Positions 15,340 through 24,914 are shown, numbered from the stretch's first letter. The stretch is 64,000 nucleotides of DNA from Streptomyces aquilus (GCF_003955715.1 NZ_CP034463.1:310001-374000), one strand, 5' to 3'. Notes: generated by a model from the letters alone, not told the origin. Translations and numbers: made by a program.

Positions 15340-18120
15340 TCACCGTGCCCGTGCGCTGTCGAGGACGTCCGGCAGGGCTCGGCGGGAACTGATGCCGAGT
15401 TTCACGTAGACCTTCCGCAGGTGCCATTCCACGGTATGGGGGCTGATGAACAGCTCCGCGCCGATGCGCGCGTTCGTCATGCCGTCGGCGGCGAGAGCTG
15501 CGACCTGAGACTCCTGGGGGGTGAGAGCGTTCGCCGGTGTGGTCTCCCGCGCGGTCACCTGCTCGCCGGTGGCGATCAGCTCACGGCGGGCCCGTTCGGC
15601 GAACGCGTGCGCCGGCATCGCGTCGAACATGTCGTGGGCCGTGCGCAGATGCTCGCGGGCCTGCGCGCGGCGCTGTGCGCGCCGCAGCCACTCGCCGTAG
15701 AGCAGGTGGGTACGTGCCACCTCCACGACGACGCCGCCGCGGCCGAACTCCTCGATCGCCGTGCGGTACAGGCGGTCGGCCGCCTCGCCGTCGGCCAGCA
15801 GGGCCTCACTGCGAGCGCTCGCGCCTCGCGCCCATCCGGAGTCGGCGGCGCGGGTGAGTTCGGTCAGGCGGGCCAACGAGGCGCGGGCCTGGTCGAGTTC
15901 ACCGCACCGCGTCGCGGCCTCCACATGTTCGATCAAGGACAGACCGGTGAAGTTGAACCCGTCGTGTTCGATACCGGTGCGGGCGGCCTCCATCGCCTCT
16001 TCGTAGCGGGCCAGTCCGTTGAAGAGCACCCCCTGGATGTAGCCCATGGCACCGAGCAGGGACACCTCGCCCCGCTGCACGGCGCGCTCTCTGGCCTCTT
16101 CGATGATGCCAGCGGCGACGTCCGCCTCACCCCGCCACGCGGCCAGGACGAGCGTGGCGTACTTGTGCGGGGCGTGGCCGGTCGCGGTGGCGATCGCGTC
16201 GGCCTCGTCGATCATCCGGTCGGCCTCGGCGAAGTCGCCGTAGTGGATGTGCACCCCGCCCGCGTAGATCAGAGCCGGCGGCAGGGTGCCGAGTGCTCCG
16301 ATGTCGCGGGCCAGGCGCACCGCGCGAGTCGAGAGTGTGTCCCAGGCGTGCAGGTCCCAGGCCCAGTGGATGAACGACTCGAGCGCGACCGGGGCCAGCA
16401 GCAGCCACCGTACGGTCGCCTCCCGCGTGCGCAGCTCTTCGTGCTCGAGCAGGTCGAGTGCCTCACGCAGGCCCGGGACGGCCGTCTCGGGGCCGTCCGC
16501 GAGCAGGGCCGCAACACCGTCCAGGAGAGCGTCGGCGGCCTTGGAGCCCGAAGAAGGCGCCCCGGACGCGCGAGCCGCGATCGCCGCGGCGCGCGCGCCG
16601 GTCGGACCGTGGACCCGGCCGGCGAAGATGGTGGCGCTGATCGCCTCCAGGTACGTCTCCCGCGCCAGGGGAGATCCCGCCGCGGTGAACTGTGCGGCCG
16701 CGTTCAGAAGGAGTGGTGCCGCCTCGTCGCTGCGGCTGCGGGCGAACAGGATTCTGGCCCGCAGCCGGGCCAGGCGGGCCCGGTCCAGGACGCTGAGGGG
16801 ATACAGGTCGGCCACCGCCGCCAGTTCCGTGGCCCGTTCGGGCGCGGCGGCCGAGAAGTGCGCCTCGGCCGCCGCAAGGGCCCGGCGCCCTCGCGGCCAG
16901 GGGTCGGGCGTCACCTCCACCGCGCGTTCCAGCAGCACCGCCTCGGCCGCGATGCCGCCGCGCTGCCGGGCGCGGTCGGCGGCCTGTTCCAGTCCTGCGG
17001 CGACCTCCTCGTCCGGCCCGTCGGCCGCCTGCGCGGCGTGCCAGGCGCGCCGGTCAGGGTCCCGGAGGGGGTCCGTGGCCTCGGCCAGGGCCCGGTGCAC
17101 CGCACGCCGTTCCTCCGGCTCGGCTCCGTGGTAGACCGCCGAACGCACCAGCGGGTGCCGGAACCGTACGGGCTCGCCGAACTCGATCAGGCCGGCCGCC
17201 TTGGCCGGTGCGGCGTCCGGAGTGATGCCGAGGGATGCGGCCGCGCGGATCAACAGGCGCACGTCGCCTACCGGTTCCGCCGCGGCGATCAGCAGCAGGG
17301 TGCGGGTCGCGGCCGGCAGCGCACCGAGCCGCCCGGCGAAGTCCCGCTCGACACGGCTGGCCACCGGTCCCTGGACGACCGGGGCACTCGACGCATCGAC
17401 GCCGTAGGCCAGTTCGGCGGCGCTGCGGCCGCGGGAGAACTCCAGCAGCGCCAGCGGGTTGCCGTGCGTCTCGGCCACGAACCGGTCCCGGACCCGCTCC
17501 TCCAGCCGTCCCCCCACAGCGCTCTCCAGGAGCTCTCCGGCCGCGGCGGCGTCAAGGCCACTGAGTTGCAGCGCGGGCAGGCCCGCGAGCGCGGACTGCC
17601 CCTCGGGGTCACGGACCGCGAACGCCATGGCGACCGGCTCCGCGAGCAGTCGCCGGGCGACGAACTCAAGTGTCTGCAACGACACTTGGTCCAGCCACTG
17701 GGCGTCGTCGACCAACACCAGCACCGGACGGGTCTCCGAGGCGCGGGTGAGCAGGGTCAGCACGGCGAGGCCGACCAGGAAGCGGTCGGGCGGATCGCCG
17801 ACCGCCGTCCCGAACGCCACGCGCAGCGCGTCACGTTGGGGTTGCGGCAGTTCCTCGACACCGTCCAGGAACGGCGCGCACACCTGGTGAAGGCTCGCGT
17901 AGGGCAGTTCCATGTCGGCCTCGACTCCGCGTGCCCAGGTCACCTGCACCCGGGACGCCTGCGTGGCCACGTACTCCAGCAACACCGACTTGCCGATGCC
18001 CGCCTCGCCTCGGACTACCAGGGCACGGGAACCGCCGTCCCGCAGGCCGGCCAGCAGGTCGTCGAGCGCCGCGCACTCACGCTGCCGGCCGACCAGATCG
18101 GGAAGCGGGCTGGCGATCAT
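15340..18120 (-). CDS. Large ATP-binding LuxR-family (LAL) regulator
   Basis: The 926-residue protein has the LAL layout. An N-terminal AAA/STAND ATPase carries Walker A GEAGIGKS (residues 38-45) and Walker B VLVLVDDAQWLD. A long helical TPR-like sensor region follows. A C-terminal LuxR helix-turn-helix begins LTPQESQVAALAADGMTNARIG and ends HTVEWHLRKVYVKLGISSR. Such proteins are ATP-dependent activators of secondary metabolism or sugar genes. It closely resembles the second LAL at 49088-51853. No ECF41-type element precedes it. Confidence 0.9.
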   Translation of the reverse strand: MIASPLPDLVGRQRECAALDDLLAGLRDGGSRALVVRGEAGIGKSVLLEYVATQASRVQVTWARGVEADMELPYASLHQVCAPFLDGVEELPQPQRDALRVAFGTAVGDPPDRFLVGLAVLTLLTRASETRPVLVLVDDAQWLDQVSLQTLEFVARRLLAEPVAMAFAVRDPEGQSALAGLPALQLSGLDAAAAGELLESAVGGRLEERVRDRFVAETHGNPLALLEFSRGRSAAELAYGVDASSAPVVQGPVASRVERDFAGRLGALPAATRTLLLIAAAEPVGDVRLLIRAAASLGITPDAAPAKAAGLIEFGEPVRFRHPLVRSAVYHGAEPEERRAVHRALAEATDPLRDPDRRAWHAAQAADGPDEEVAAGLEQAADRARQRGGIAAEAVLLERAVEVTPDPWPRGRRALAAAEAHFSAAAPERATELAAVADLYPLSVLDRARLARLRARILFARSRSDEAAPLLLNAAAQFTAAGSPLARETYLEAISATIFAGRVHGPTGARAAAIAARASGAPSSGSKAADALLDGVAALLADGPETAVPGLREALDLLEHEELRTREATVRWLLLAPVALESFIHWAWDLHAWDTLSTRAVRLARDIGALGTLPPALIYAGGVHIHYGDFAEADRMIDEADAIATATGHAPHKYATLVLAAWRGEADVAAGIIEEARERAVQRGEVSLLGAMGYIQGVLFNGLARYEEAMEAARTGIEHDGFNFTGLSLIEHVEAATRCGELDQARASLARLTELTRAADSGWARGASARSEALLADGEAADRLYRTAIEEFGRGGVVVEVARTHLLYGEWLRRAQRRAQAREHLRTAHDMFDAMPAHAFAERARRELIATGEQVTARETTPANALTPQESQVAALAADGMTNARIGAELFISPHTVEWHLRKVYVKLGISSRRALPDVLDSARAR

Positions 18121-18264
18121 GCGACTCGGCTCCTCGGCGGGATCCGGGGGAACAGAGCTCCCACAGCGGTGTTCGGAAGAATCCTTGCCACGATACTTGC
18201 GAACCCTCCCCCTCAGCGCGGACGGGCGCTGTGACTACTTCCACGCCTGAAAGCACGCTGAGGC

Positions 18265-18291
18265 TGTCACAAATCCGGGGTCTGTCCGGTC
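18265..18291 (+). promoter_or_regulatory. ECF41-type promoter before the decayed flavoprotein
   Basis: TGTCACA at 18265-18271, 17 bases, GTC at 18289-18291 (context CGGTCGATC). The promoter is intact although its gene is broken. Confidence 0.78.
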
Positions 18292-18336
18292 GATCCGAAC
18301 CGATGATCCTGTCCGTTCGCTGTCGCAGGAGGACCC

Positions 18337-19515
18337 GTGTCTTCTCCAGGACACCAGCTCACCACGTCCGTCCTCGTGGTGGGAAGGCGCGGAGGCGCTG
18401 GGCGCGATCCGCTCGGCGGCCGGGACGGCGTCGCGGGCCGGCACATCGACGGAGTCGAGCGCCGCGGCGGGCGCCCCTTACACACCGGCAGCACGTCCAC
18501 CGCACAGCTCACCGGCCCGGACCTGCACCAGGCCCTTCAGGTGCGCGGACGGCAACTCGCGATCCGCGTCCTGCCGCACGTGTACGTCACCCGGCTGCTG
18601 GTCGACGACGGAACGGTGTTCGGCGCCTACGGATTCGGCCTCGTCGACGGCTCGCGCTACCTCGTGCACGCCAACGCGGTGATCCTCGCCACCGGCGGGC
18701 ACACCCGCATCTGGCGGCACACGTCCTCGCACCGCCACGAGAACACCGGCGCCTCCCTCCGGCTCGCCGCCGAGGCCGGTGCCCGGTTACGCGACCCCGA
18801 CCTGGTGCAGTTCCATCCGTTCGGGCTCGTCTGGCTGGACCTGTCCCACCTGCCTGGTGACACGGTCCTGGCGCGGCTGCCGCAACTGCACAGGGCGCTG
18901 CTGGAACTGCAGACGCTCGACATCACGGGCGACCCCGTCGAGGTCGTCCCGATCGCCCACGTCTCCCTGAGCGGCATCCGGGTCAAGGCCGAGGACCACA
19001 GCACCGACGTGGACGGGCTCTTCGCGGTCGGGGAAGCGGTCGGCGGCCCGCACAGGCGAGAGGACCCTCCCGTAGAACTCCTCGCCCACGGGCGAATCGC
19101 CGGGCGCGCCGCGGTGGAATACTCCGCCACACTCACCGGTCCACGCCACTCACCGGCCGCGACTCGCGCCGCGGAAGCCGACGTGCTCCGCCTGGTGGCC
19201 GCCGACAGCGACTGCAACGCCCGCGCTCTGCAGCGCACGCTGCGGCGCCTGGCGGCTTCTCGGACCTGGCGCACGCCTACGACCTCAGATCCGCCGTGCT
19301 CGCCGCCCGGGCGACCCTCCAGTGCGCTCGGGAGCGGCTCGGGTCCCGGGGCTACCATCACCGGTCGGACCGCCTCGGCGCCGCGCCCGCGCTGCCGGAC
19401 GCCATGGTGTGGTCCGCGACGAACGGTGTGCGCCGCACACCGTTGTGGCCCGCCCCGACCGGGATCACCGAGCCGTGGCGCGACGCGTCCGACGATGCCG
19501 GACCCGCCGTCTTAG
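18337..19515 (+). pseudogene. Decayed fumarate reductase/succinate dehydrogenase-type flavoprotein
   Basis: The open frame matches the intact flavoprotein at 33357-35087 over the middle FAD domain (VTRLLVDDGTVFGAYGFGL, LATGGHTRIWR, LVQFHP). The N-terminal FAD-binding segment is reduced to a few scrambled residues. The capping domain between LVQFHP and LDLSHLPGDT is deleted. The RLGGNSLIELL motif is corrupted to PPVELLAHG. Near 19253 the remaining homology (GFSDLAHAYDLRSAVLAARATL) moves to another frame. Catalytic residues are lost, so it cannot work as an oxidoreductase. Confidence 0.87.
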
Positions 19516-19554
19516 GGCCGATCGACCGCGGCGCGAATTCTTTGCGCGCCGCCC

Positions 19555-19581
19555 TGTCACAGATACCGGGGCCGCCTGGTC
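19555..19581 (+). promoter_or_regulatory. ECF41-type promoter of the NmrA/AhpD-like operon
   Basis: TGTCACA at 19555-19561, 17 bases, GTC at 19579-19581 (context TGGTCAGG). The downstream gene pair is the classical ECF41 target type. Confidence 0.83.
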
Positions 19582-19670
19582 AGGAGGGTACGAGCCCTCG
19601 CGGCCGGTGCCGTGGACGAGGTCGCCGCAGACCCATCGGGCACCGTGCGAGATCAGTGAAGGGAAAGTCC

Positions 19671-20414
19671 ATGAAAGTCGTAGTGATCGGCGGAACCGGA
19701 CTCATCGGTTCCAAGGTCGTCTCCAAGCTCAACGAACACGGTCACGAGGCGGTGGCAGCCTCCCCGAACACCGGAGTCAACACGGTCACCGGCGAAGGCC
19801 TGGCCGACGTCCTGAAGGGCGCCTCCGTCGTCGTCGACGTCTCCAACTCCCCCTCCTTCGACGACGACGCGGTGATGGAGTTCTTCCGCGCCTCCACCAC
19901 CAACCTGCTCGCCGCCGAGGCCGCCGCCGGCGTCACGCACCACGTGGCTCTGTCCGTCGTGGGCACCGACCGCCTCCAGCAGTCCGGCTACTTCCAGGCC
20001 AAGCAGGTACAGGAGGACATGATCCGGGACTCCGGAGTGCCGTTCTCGATCGTCCACGCCACGCAGTTCTTCGAGTTCGCCAAAACCCTCGCGGACTCGG
20101 CGACCAGCGGTGACACGGTGTCCGTCGCCCCCATCAAGATCCAGCCCATCTTCTCGGGCGACGTGGCCGCGGCCGTCGGCCGCACGGCGGTCGGCACTCC
20201 GGTCAACGGAATCGTCGAGGTCGCCGGCCCCGACACCTTCACCCTGGAGGACTTCATCCGCCAGGGCCTCGCGGCCCACAACGACCCCCGCACGGTCGTG
20301 ACGGACCCGAAGGGTCTCTACTGGGGCGCCGCCCTCAAGGAGTCCGACCTGCTGCCCGGCCCCGACGCACAGCTCGGCGAGACGCACTTCGCCGACTGGA
20401 GCAGCAAGCAGTAA
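19671..20414 (+). CDS. NmrA-like NAD(P)-binding protein (epimerase/oxidoreductase type)
   Basis: The 247-residue Rossmann protein starts MKVVVIGGTGLIGSKVV with a GxxGxxG motif and lacks the Tyr-x-x-x-Lys pair, placing it with atypical SDRs of the NmrA/SDR_a type. The DVSNSPSFDDDAV and VHATQFFEF segments are typical of actinobacterial members. AAGGGAAAG precedes the ATG. It forms an operon with the AhpD-like gene 85 bases downstream. Two decayed relatives, each behind an ECF41-type promoter, are at 35171-35227 and 44253-44790. A role in redox sensing or reduction of small molecules is likely. Confidence 0.86.
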   Translation: MKVVVIGGTGLIGSKVVSKLNEHGHEAVAASPNTGVNTVTGEGLADVLKGASVVVDVSNSPSFDDDAVMEFFRASTTNLLAAEAAAGVTHHVALSVVGTDRLQQSGYFQAKQVQEDMIRDSGVPFSIVHATQFFEFAKTLADSATSGDTVSVAPIKIQPIFSGDVAAAVGRTAVGTPVNGIVEVAGPDTFTLEDFIRQGLAAHNDPRTVVTDPKGLYWGAALKESDLLPGPDAQLGETHFADWSSKQ

Positions 20415-20499
20415 ACGGCGAGCACGGAGCCCACGGCCCCGAAATCGCAGCAGCATCACGTCAGTTCACCGCCCATCACGCAACTCTCAGGATCCCTAC

Positions 20500-20970
20500 A
20501 TGGACGCGCGCATCAACTACTTCGGCAACGCTCTCGCGGGCAAGGTCATGAAGCACCTCAACTCGGCCGGGGCCGCTGTGCACTCGGCGCTGCCCGTCGC
20601 CACCCAGGAACTGGTGAAGATCCGGGCCAGCCAGATCAACGGCTGCGGGTTCTGCACCGACATGCACACCAAGGACGCCGTCGCCGCGGGTGAGGACCAG
20701 CAGCGGCTGCACCTGGTCGCCGCCTGGCGCGAGGCCACCGTCTTCACCGACGCCGAGCGCGCGGCCCTGGAGATCACCGAGCGGGGCACCCGCATCGCCG
20801 ACGCGGCGGGCGGGGTGTCGGACGAGGCCTGGGCCAACGCCGCCAAGCACTACGACGAGGACCAGCTCGCCGCGCTGATCTCGCTGATCGCGATCATCAA
20901 CGCCTACAACCGCATCAACGTCATCAACCAGCAGCCCGCCGGCGGCTACAAGCCGGGCATGTTCGGCTGA
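20500..20970 (+). CDS. AhpD-like carboxymuconolactone decarboxylase family protein
   Basis: The 156-residue protein has the CMD/AhpD thiol centre INGCGFCTDMHTK (Cys49, Cys52, His56), typical of alkylhydroperoxidase-like disulphide reductases. Together with the gene before it, it forms the oxidoreductase plus CMD pair that ECF41 factors are known to control. The start ATG 20500 has only a weak purine-rich site (CTCAGGATCC). It is expected to use its CxxC thiols in peroxide or thiol metabolism. Confidence 0.9.
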   Translation: MDARINYFGNALAGKVMKHLNSAGAAVHSALPVATQELVKIRASQINGCGFCTDMHTKDAVAAGEDQQRLHLVAAWREATVFTDAERAALEITERGTRIADAAGGVSDEAWANAAKHYDEDQLAALISLIAIINAYNRINVINQQPAGGYKPGMFG

Positions 20971-21273
20971 CCCGCCCGCTCCGGCCCCGCTGGACGCCAC
21001 CGTCCGTCTCCCGCTCGCCCCGGCCCACCGAGCGGGAGACGGGCCCCCGGACACCCCCGCGTCCACACGACGCCGCACCACGAACCGCCGCACCCGGGCC
21101 CCATGCGAAGGCCCACCCGCGAGCCACCGCTCCCCGGGTCGTACGCGACGCGCCACCCGGCACCCCCACCCACCCAGCGCACCTGTGCTTCCACGAGACG
21201 ACCGACCCGCCGCACCCGCCGCCCGGCACGAACACACCGGCCGCCTCCTGGCCCACTGTCCCAAGGAGACGAC

Positions 21274-22806
21274 ATGCACCCCTCCCCCGCCCCGGGCGCC
21301 CCGGCCTTCCTGCGCATCGCCAGCGCCCGTGGTCGATGGACCCTTCTGGCCACCGTGCTCGGCTCCAGCGTGGTGCTGCTCGGCTCGACCGTCACCAACG
21401 TCGCGCTGCCGCACATCGGCGACGACTTCGACGCCGACCTCGCCGCACTCCAGTGGACCGTGAACGCCTACATGCTGACCCTGGCGGGACTCATCCTGCT
21501 GGGCGGCTCCCTGGGCGACCGCTTCGGCCGACGCCGGATCTTCGTCCTGGGCATCATCTGGTTCGCCGCGGCGTCCCTGCTGTGCGGGCTGGCTCCCAAC
21601 ACGACCACGCTGATAGCCGCCCGCGCTCTCCAGGGCGTCGGCGGAGCGCTGCTCACCCCCGGATCCCTGGCGATCATCGAAGCCTCCTTCCACCCGGACG
21701 ATCGGCCGCGCGCCATCGGCCTGTGGTCCGGTTTCGGCGGCATCGGGGCGGCACTCGGGCCGTTTCTCGGCGGATGGCTCGTCGACGGCCCCGGCTGGCG
21801 CTGGACCTTCCTGCTGACGATCCCCCCAGCGCTGCTCTGCGTGCCCCTGGCACTGCGCCACGTCCCGGAATCCGTCGGCAGGCCTCAGCAGCCCACCGTC
21901 GCCTCCGGTGCCCACACACCGTCCCGGCGGGGCTTCGACCTCGCCGGTGCGGCGCTGGGCGCGCTGACACTCGCTCTGGCGACCTACGCGCTGACCGAAG
22001 CCCGTTCGGGCGGGCCCATCGCCCTCGCCGCGGCCGTCGGCAGCATGGCGGCCGGGGCCGCGTTCGTGCTGGTCGAGCGGCGCAGCAGCGACCCGATGAT
22101 GCCCCTGTCGATCTTCTCGTCGCGACCCTTCACGGCCATCAACCTGATCACCCTGTGCGTTTACGCCGGGCTGGGCGGGTTCTTCTTCCTGACCGCCCTG
22201 CAACTGCAGATCGTCGCCGGCTACTCGGCGCTGGCGGCGGGTGCCGCCATGTTGCCGAGCACGGTGCTGATGCTGCTGTTCTCCGCCCGCTCCGGGACGC
22301 TCGCCCAGCGCCTGGGACCGCGCATCCCGCTCACGGTCGGCCCCGTGGTGTGCGGGGCGGGCATGCTGATGACGGCGCGGGTGGGTACGCACGCCTCCTA
22401 TTTCGCCGACGTTCTGCCCGCCCTGCTGGTGATGGGCACGGGCATGGTCATCATGGTCGCTCCGCTGAGCGTGACGCTGCTGGCCTCGGTCGAGGCCGCC
22501 GACGCGGGCCTGGCCAGCGGGATCAACAACGCGGCCGCACGCGCGGCCGGGCTGGTCGCCGTGGCCGCGCTGCCGCTGTTGGTCGGCATGAGCCCGGACG
22601 CCTACCGCTCCCCCGGCTCCTTCGACACGGCGTTCAACCGGGCCATGCCCCTGTGCGCGGGCCTGCTGGCCATCGGCGCGGCGATGGCCTTCGCTCTGCT
22701 GCGCGACACCGCCGACCCCTCGGGCACACGGCACGGCCGGGCGCACGGCTGGCTGATGGAGCCGCCGCTGGTGTCGCGCTTCGCCCATCACCGGGCTCTC
22801 GACTAG
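21274..22806 (+). CDS. MFS drug exporter, DHA2 (14-helix) type
   Basis: The 510-residue membrane protein starts with a DHA2/EmrB-like sequence: GSTVTNVALPHIG, LQWTVNAYMLTLAGLILLGGSLGDRFGRRR (motif A) and GVGGALLTPGSLAII. Length and hydrophobic pattern suit 14 helices. It should export drugs or metabolites by proton antiport. AAGGAGACGAC precedes ATG 21274. No ECF41-type element is found upstream; read-through from the AhpD-like gene 300 bases away is possible. The stop codon lies inside a 36-base tandem duplication. Confidence 0.9.
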   Translation: MHPSPAPGAPAFLRIASARGRWTLLATVLGSSVVLLGSTVTNVALPHIGDDFDADLAALQWTVNAYMLTLAGLILLGGSLGDRFGRRRIFVLGIIWFAAASLLCGLAPNTTTLIAARALQGVGGALLTPGSLAIIEASFHPDDRPRAIGLWSGFGGIGAALGPFLGGWLVDGPGWRWTFLLTIPPALLCVPLALRHVPESVGRPQQPTVASGAHTPSRRGFDLAGAALGALTLALATYALTEARSGGPIALAAAVGSMAAGAAFVLVERRSSDPMMPLSIFSSRPFTAINLITLCVYAGLGGFFFLTALQLQIVAGYSALAAGAAMLPSTVLMLLFSARSGTLAQRLGPRIPLTVGPVVCGAGMLMTARVGTHASYFADVLPALLVMGTGMVIMVAPLSVTLLASVEAADAGLASGINNAAARAAGLVAVAALPLLVGMSPDAYRSPGSFDTAFNRAMPLCAGLLAIGAAMAFALLRDTADPSGTRHGRAHGWLMEPPLVSRFAHHRALD

Positions 22807-22869
22807 AACGCGAGCCGGCGCCAGGGCCCCACCCTCGACTAGAACGCGAGCCGGCGCCAGGGCCCCACC
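22798..22869. repeat. 36-base tandem duplication spanning the MFS stop codon
   Basis: The 36 bases at 22798-22833, which include the last codons and TAG of the exporter gene, are repeated exactly at 22834-22869. It is a recent direct duplication with no effect on the reading frame. Confidence 0.9.
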
Positions 22870-22921
22870 GAGGTGCGGGCCGGGTCGAGCGCCGAGATCC
22901 CCCGGCCGGGGCACATGGACC

Positions 22922-22957
22922 AGCCGGTTCCCGCCCCCTCCCCGGCGGGAACCGGCT
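22922..22957. terminator. Bidirectional terminator-like hairpin
   Basis: A 14-base-pair perfect stem (22922-22935 with 22944-22957, AGCCGGTTCCCGCC) has an 8-base C-rich loop. It lies between the convergent exporter and phosphatase genes. No U-tract is present, as is common in Streptomyces. Confidence 0.7.
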
Positions 22958-22997
22958 TCGTCCGTGGACCGGGCCGGCCCTGCGGAACGACGGAACA

Positions 22998-24236
22998 TCA
23001 AGCCCCTCCCCCGTCGTCGCAGGACAGATGAAGTACCGCCACGTCGTCCCGCAGCCCCCCGAACGGGGCGGCCAGCAGCGACACGCCGCGTACCAGGGCG
23101 TCGACGAACGTCTGCGCCTCCAGATGCGCGAGCCGACCGGCCAGCCTCAGCAGGCCGTCCTCCCCGAGCCGTCCGCCGGCCGTACGGCCTTCGTAGAGGC
23201 CGTCGGTGAAGAGCACGACGCCGTCCCCGTCCGGCATCGCCATCTCGCTCTCACACCAGTCGCCTTGCCCGGGAAAGAGTCCCAGCGGGAGACCCGGCGG
23301 CGGCTCCACCCATCGGACCTCTCCCCGATGCCGGTGCAAAAACCCCGGGTGGCCGGCGGTGACCGTCCGCAGGGTGCGGCGGTGGGGCGACAGGACCAGG
23401 GACACCACGGTCGCGTAGGTCTCCTCCTGCGCTCGCTCCTCGGTCAGGATGCGTTCGAGCAGACGGAGTTGTTCCAGCTGGCTCTGCCCGCACAGCACGG
23501 CCGTGCGCCATGCCAGGCGCAGGTGGACACCGAGGGCGGCCGCGGCGGCGCCGTGTCCGGACACATCGCCCATGACCACGTGTGCGCTGCCGTCGTCGCC
23601 GCGCACCACATCGCAGAAGTCACCGCCCAGCAACGTGTGCGCACGGCCCGGCGCATAGTGGAAGGCGGTCGTGAAGCCGTCTGCCCGCAGCGTCAGGTCG
23701 GGCAACAGACCCCGTTCCAGCACGGCCTTGTCCCGGGCGATCTCCTCGCCGGCCACGGTGCGCCCCGCGACGGCACGTTGCAGGGCGACCCAGATCTTCC
23801 GGCAGAACTCGTCGGGAGCGCTGCGGCGGTGATCGGCCCGGCCCTGCACCGAGCCGGCGACGGCGCGAACGACGTGGGACGCATGCGTGCCCTCGAGAAC
23901 GAGCACGGCCGCGTCGGGGGCGTGGCGGCGTACCCGGGTGACGACGTCGGCCAAGCTCTGGCCGGCCGGTGTGCTGCCCAACAGAACGCACAGCGGGCCG
24001 TGGGCGGCGGAGGCGCGGCATCCTTCCTCGACGCTCGGGTGCCAGACCAGCGCATCGGCCAGCCGATCCGGGAGCAGCCGCCGGACATGGGCAGCATCGT
24101 GTTCGTCCTGGGACAGCAGAAGTACTTTGAGGTCGCGGCAGAAGGAGAAATCCCCACGGGGACGGGTCTCATGAGCCCGATGTCCTCCACAGCGATCGGC
24201 GGCTGGAACGTCCGGCCGCGGAATGGGGATGCTCAT
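22998..24236 (-). CDS. PP2C-type (SpoIIE/RsbU-like) serine phosphatase with degenerate receiver domain
   Basis: Of the 412 residues, the first 130 resemble a response-regulator receiver (LKVLLLSQDEHDAAHVRRLL, AAVLVLEG) without a clear phospho-acceptor aspartate pattern. The rest is a SpoIIE/PP2C phosphatase with metal motifs LLGGDFCDVVRGDDG, VMGDVSGHGAAAAAL, LFTDGLYEGR and LRDDVAVLHL. Such enzymes dephosphorylate anti-anti-sigma factors to free SigB-type sigma factors. ATG 24236 is chosen (GAAAG upstream); ATG 24344 near the transcript start is an alternative. The ECF41-type promoter suggests a link from ECF41 signalling to partner-switching control. Confidence 0.83.
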   Translation of the reverse strand: MSIPIPRPDVPAADRCGGHRAHETRPRGDFSFCRDLKVLLLSQDEHDAAHVRRLLPDRLADALVWHPSVEEGCRASAAHGPLCVLLGSTPAGQSLADVVTRVRRHAPDAAVLVLEGTHASHVVRAVAGSVQGRADHRRSAPDEFCRKIWVALQRAVAGRTVAGEEIARDKAVLERGLLPDLTLRADGFTTAFHYAPGRAHTLLGGDFCDVVRGDDGSAHVVMGDVSGHGAAAAALGVHLRLAWRTAVLCGQSQLEQLRLLERILTEERAQEETYATVVSLVLSPHRRTLRTVTAGHPGFLHRHRGEVRWVEPPPGLPLGLFPGQGDWCESEMAMPDGDGVVLFTDGLYEGRTAGGRLGEDGLLRLAGRLAHLEAQTFVDALVRGVSLLAAPFGGLRDDVAVLHLSCDDGGGA

Positions 24237-24346
24237 GTGTGGTCTTTCGTGCGCGAGAGGCGATGGCGGCTCCACGCACGAGTGTCGGCGGCTCGCGGAA
24301 CGCGCACCCTTTTTTCTCCTGCCTGGCCCGATCTGTTCGCTCATGA

Positions 24347-24373
24347 GACAGGGACGCACACGTATCTGTGACA
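24347..24373 (-). promoter_or_regulatory. ECF41-type promoter for the PP2C phosphatase
   Basis: Minus-strand TGTCACA (24373-24367), 17 bases, GTC (24349-24347, context CTGTCTCATGAG). It is divergent from the element at 24441. Confidence 0.78.
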
Positions 24374-24440
24374 CCAAGATCCTCATCCGTGAGCCGCGCC
24401 ACGGCAGTTGAGGGGGGACAGCCGCAGTAGGCCGACTCGC

Positions 24441-24467
24441 TGTCACGAACCGGGGTGCTGTCCAGTC
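24441..24467 (+). promoter_or_regulatory. ECF41-type promoter (one-base variant) for the 85-residue protein
   Basis: TGTCACG at 24441-24447, 17 bases, GTC at 24465-24467 (context CAGTCAATGA). The -35 differs at its last base only. Confidence 0.7.
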
Positions 24468-24549
24468 AATGAAGAAAGGGCGGAACTCCCTGCGGAGCCC
24501 CACCCGCTTTTGCCGCCATCCCGCCGGCGGAGAACGGAGATGACACCTC

Positions 24550-24807
24550 ATGTTCAGCACACCCAGAGACTCCCGCACCTGGTTGATCGGGCTGCCGTGC
24601 CGGTCGGACGGCTCCCGGATCGTCTGGCTGTACTACGTCGTCGGCGAGGCGCCGGACAGCGCCGAAGCCCTGTGCGCGGCGGTGCGGCGGGCCAACAGCG
24701 CCCCCGAGCGGGACGCCCGCGGCCACCTGCCCGTGGAACCCGATCGTGCCGAGGTGCAGCGCATACGACAGCACATCCTGGGCGACTTCGTCCTGGAAGC
24801 CTGCTGA
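24550..24807 (+). CDS. Small protein of unknown function (85 residues)
   Basis: The product has a TWLIGLPCRSDG..IVWLYYVVGEAPDS core that looks like a small alpha/beta fold, and ends QHILGDFVLEAC with a C-terminal cysteine. I recognise no family. GGAG lies 11 bases before ATG 24550. Codon bias is that of a real gene, and the fitting promoter supports expression with the rest of the regulon. Confidence 0.65.
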   Translation: MFSTPRDSRTWLIGLPCRSDGSRIVWLYYVVGEAPDSAEALCAAVRRANSAPERDARGHLPVEPDRAEVQRIRQHILGDFVLEAC

Positions 24808-24887
24808 ACCCAAGGACGTATCAGCCGCGGCCCCGCCCCGGGCCACAACCCCACCACCCGCCCCGTCGCGGGGACGACGCCTCCGGT

Positions 24888-24914
24888 TGTCACAAGCGCG
24901 CCCCCTGTCCGGTC
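24888..24914 (+). promoter_or_regulatory. ECF41-type promoter for the second coiled-coil protein
   Basis: TGTCACA at 24888-24894, 17 bases, GTC at 24912-24914 (context CGGTCAGTACGG). The start codon is 43 bases downstream. Confidence 0.8.

Noticed and set aside
14353-18234. Very long plus-strand frame opposite the LAL regulator
   Set aside because: Antisense to a gene with clear ATPase and LuxR motifs; no start signal or family match.
20476-23001. Long minus-strand frame opposite the AhpD-like and MFS genes
   Set aside because: Repetitive Gly/Gln/Arg/Asp-rich translation; the plus strand has two recognisable genes here.
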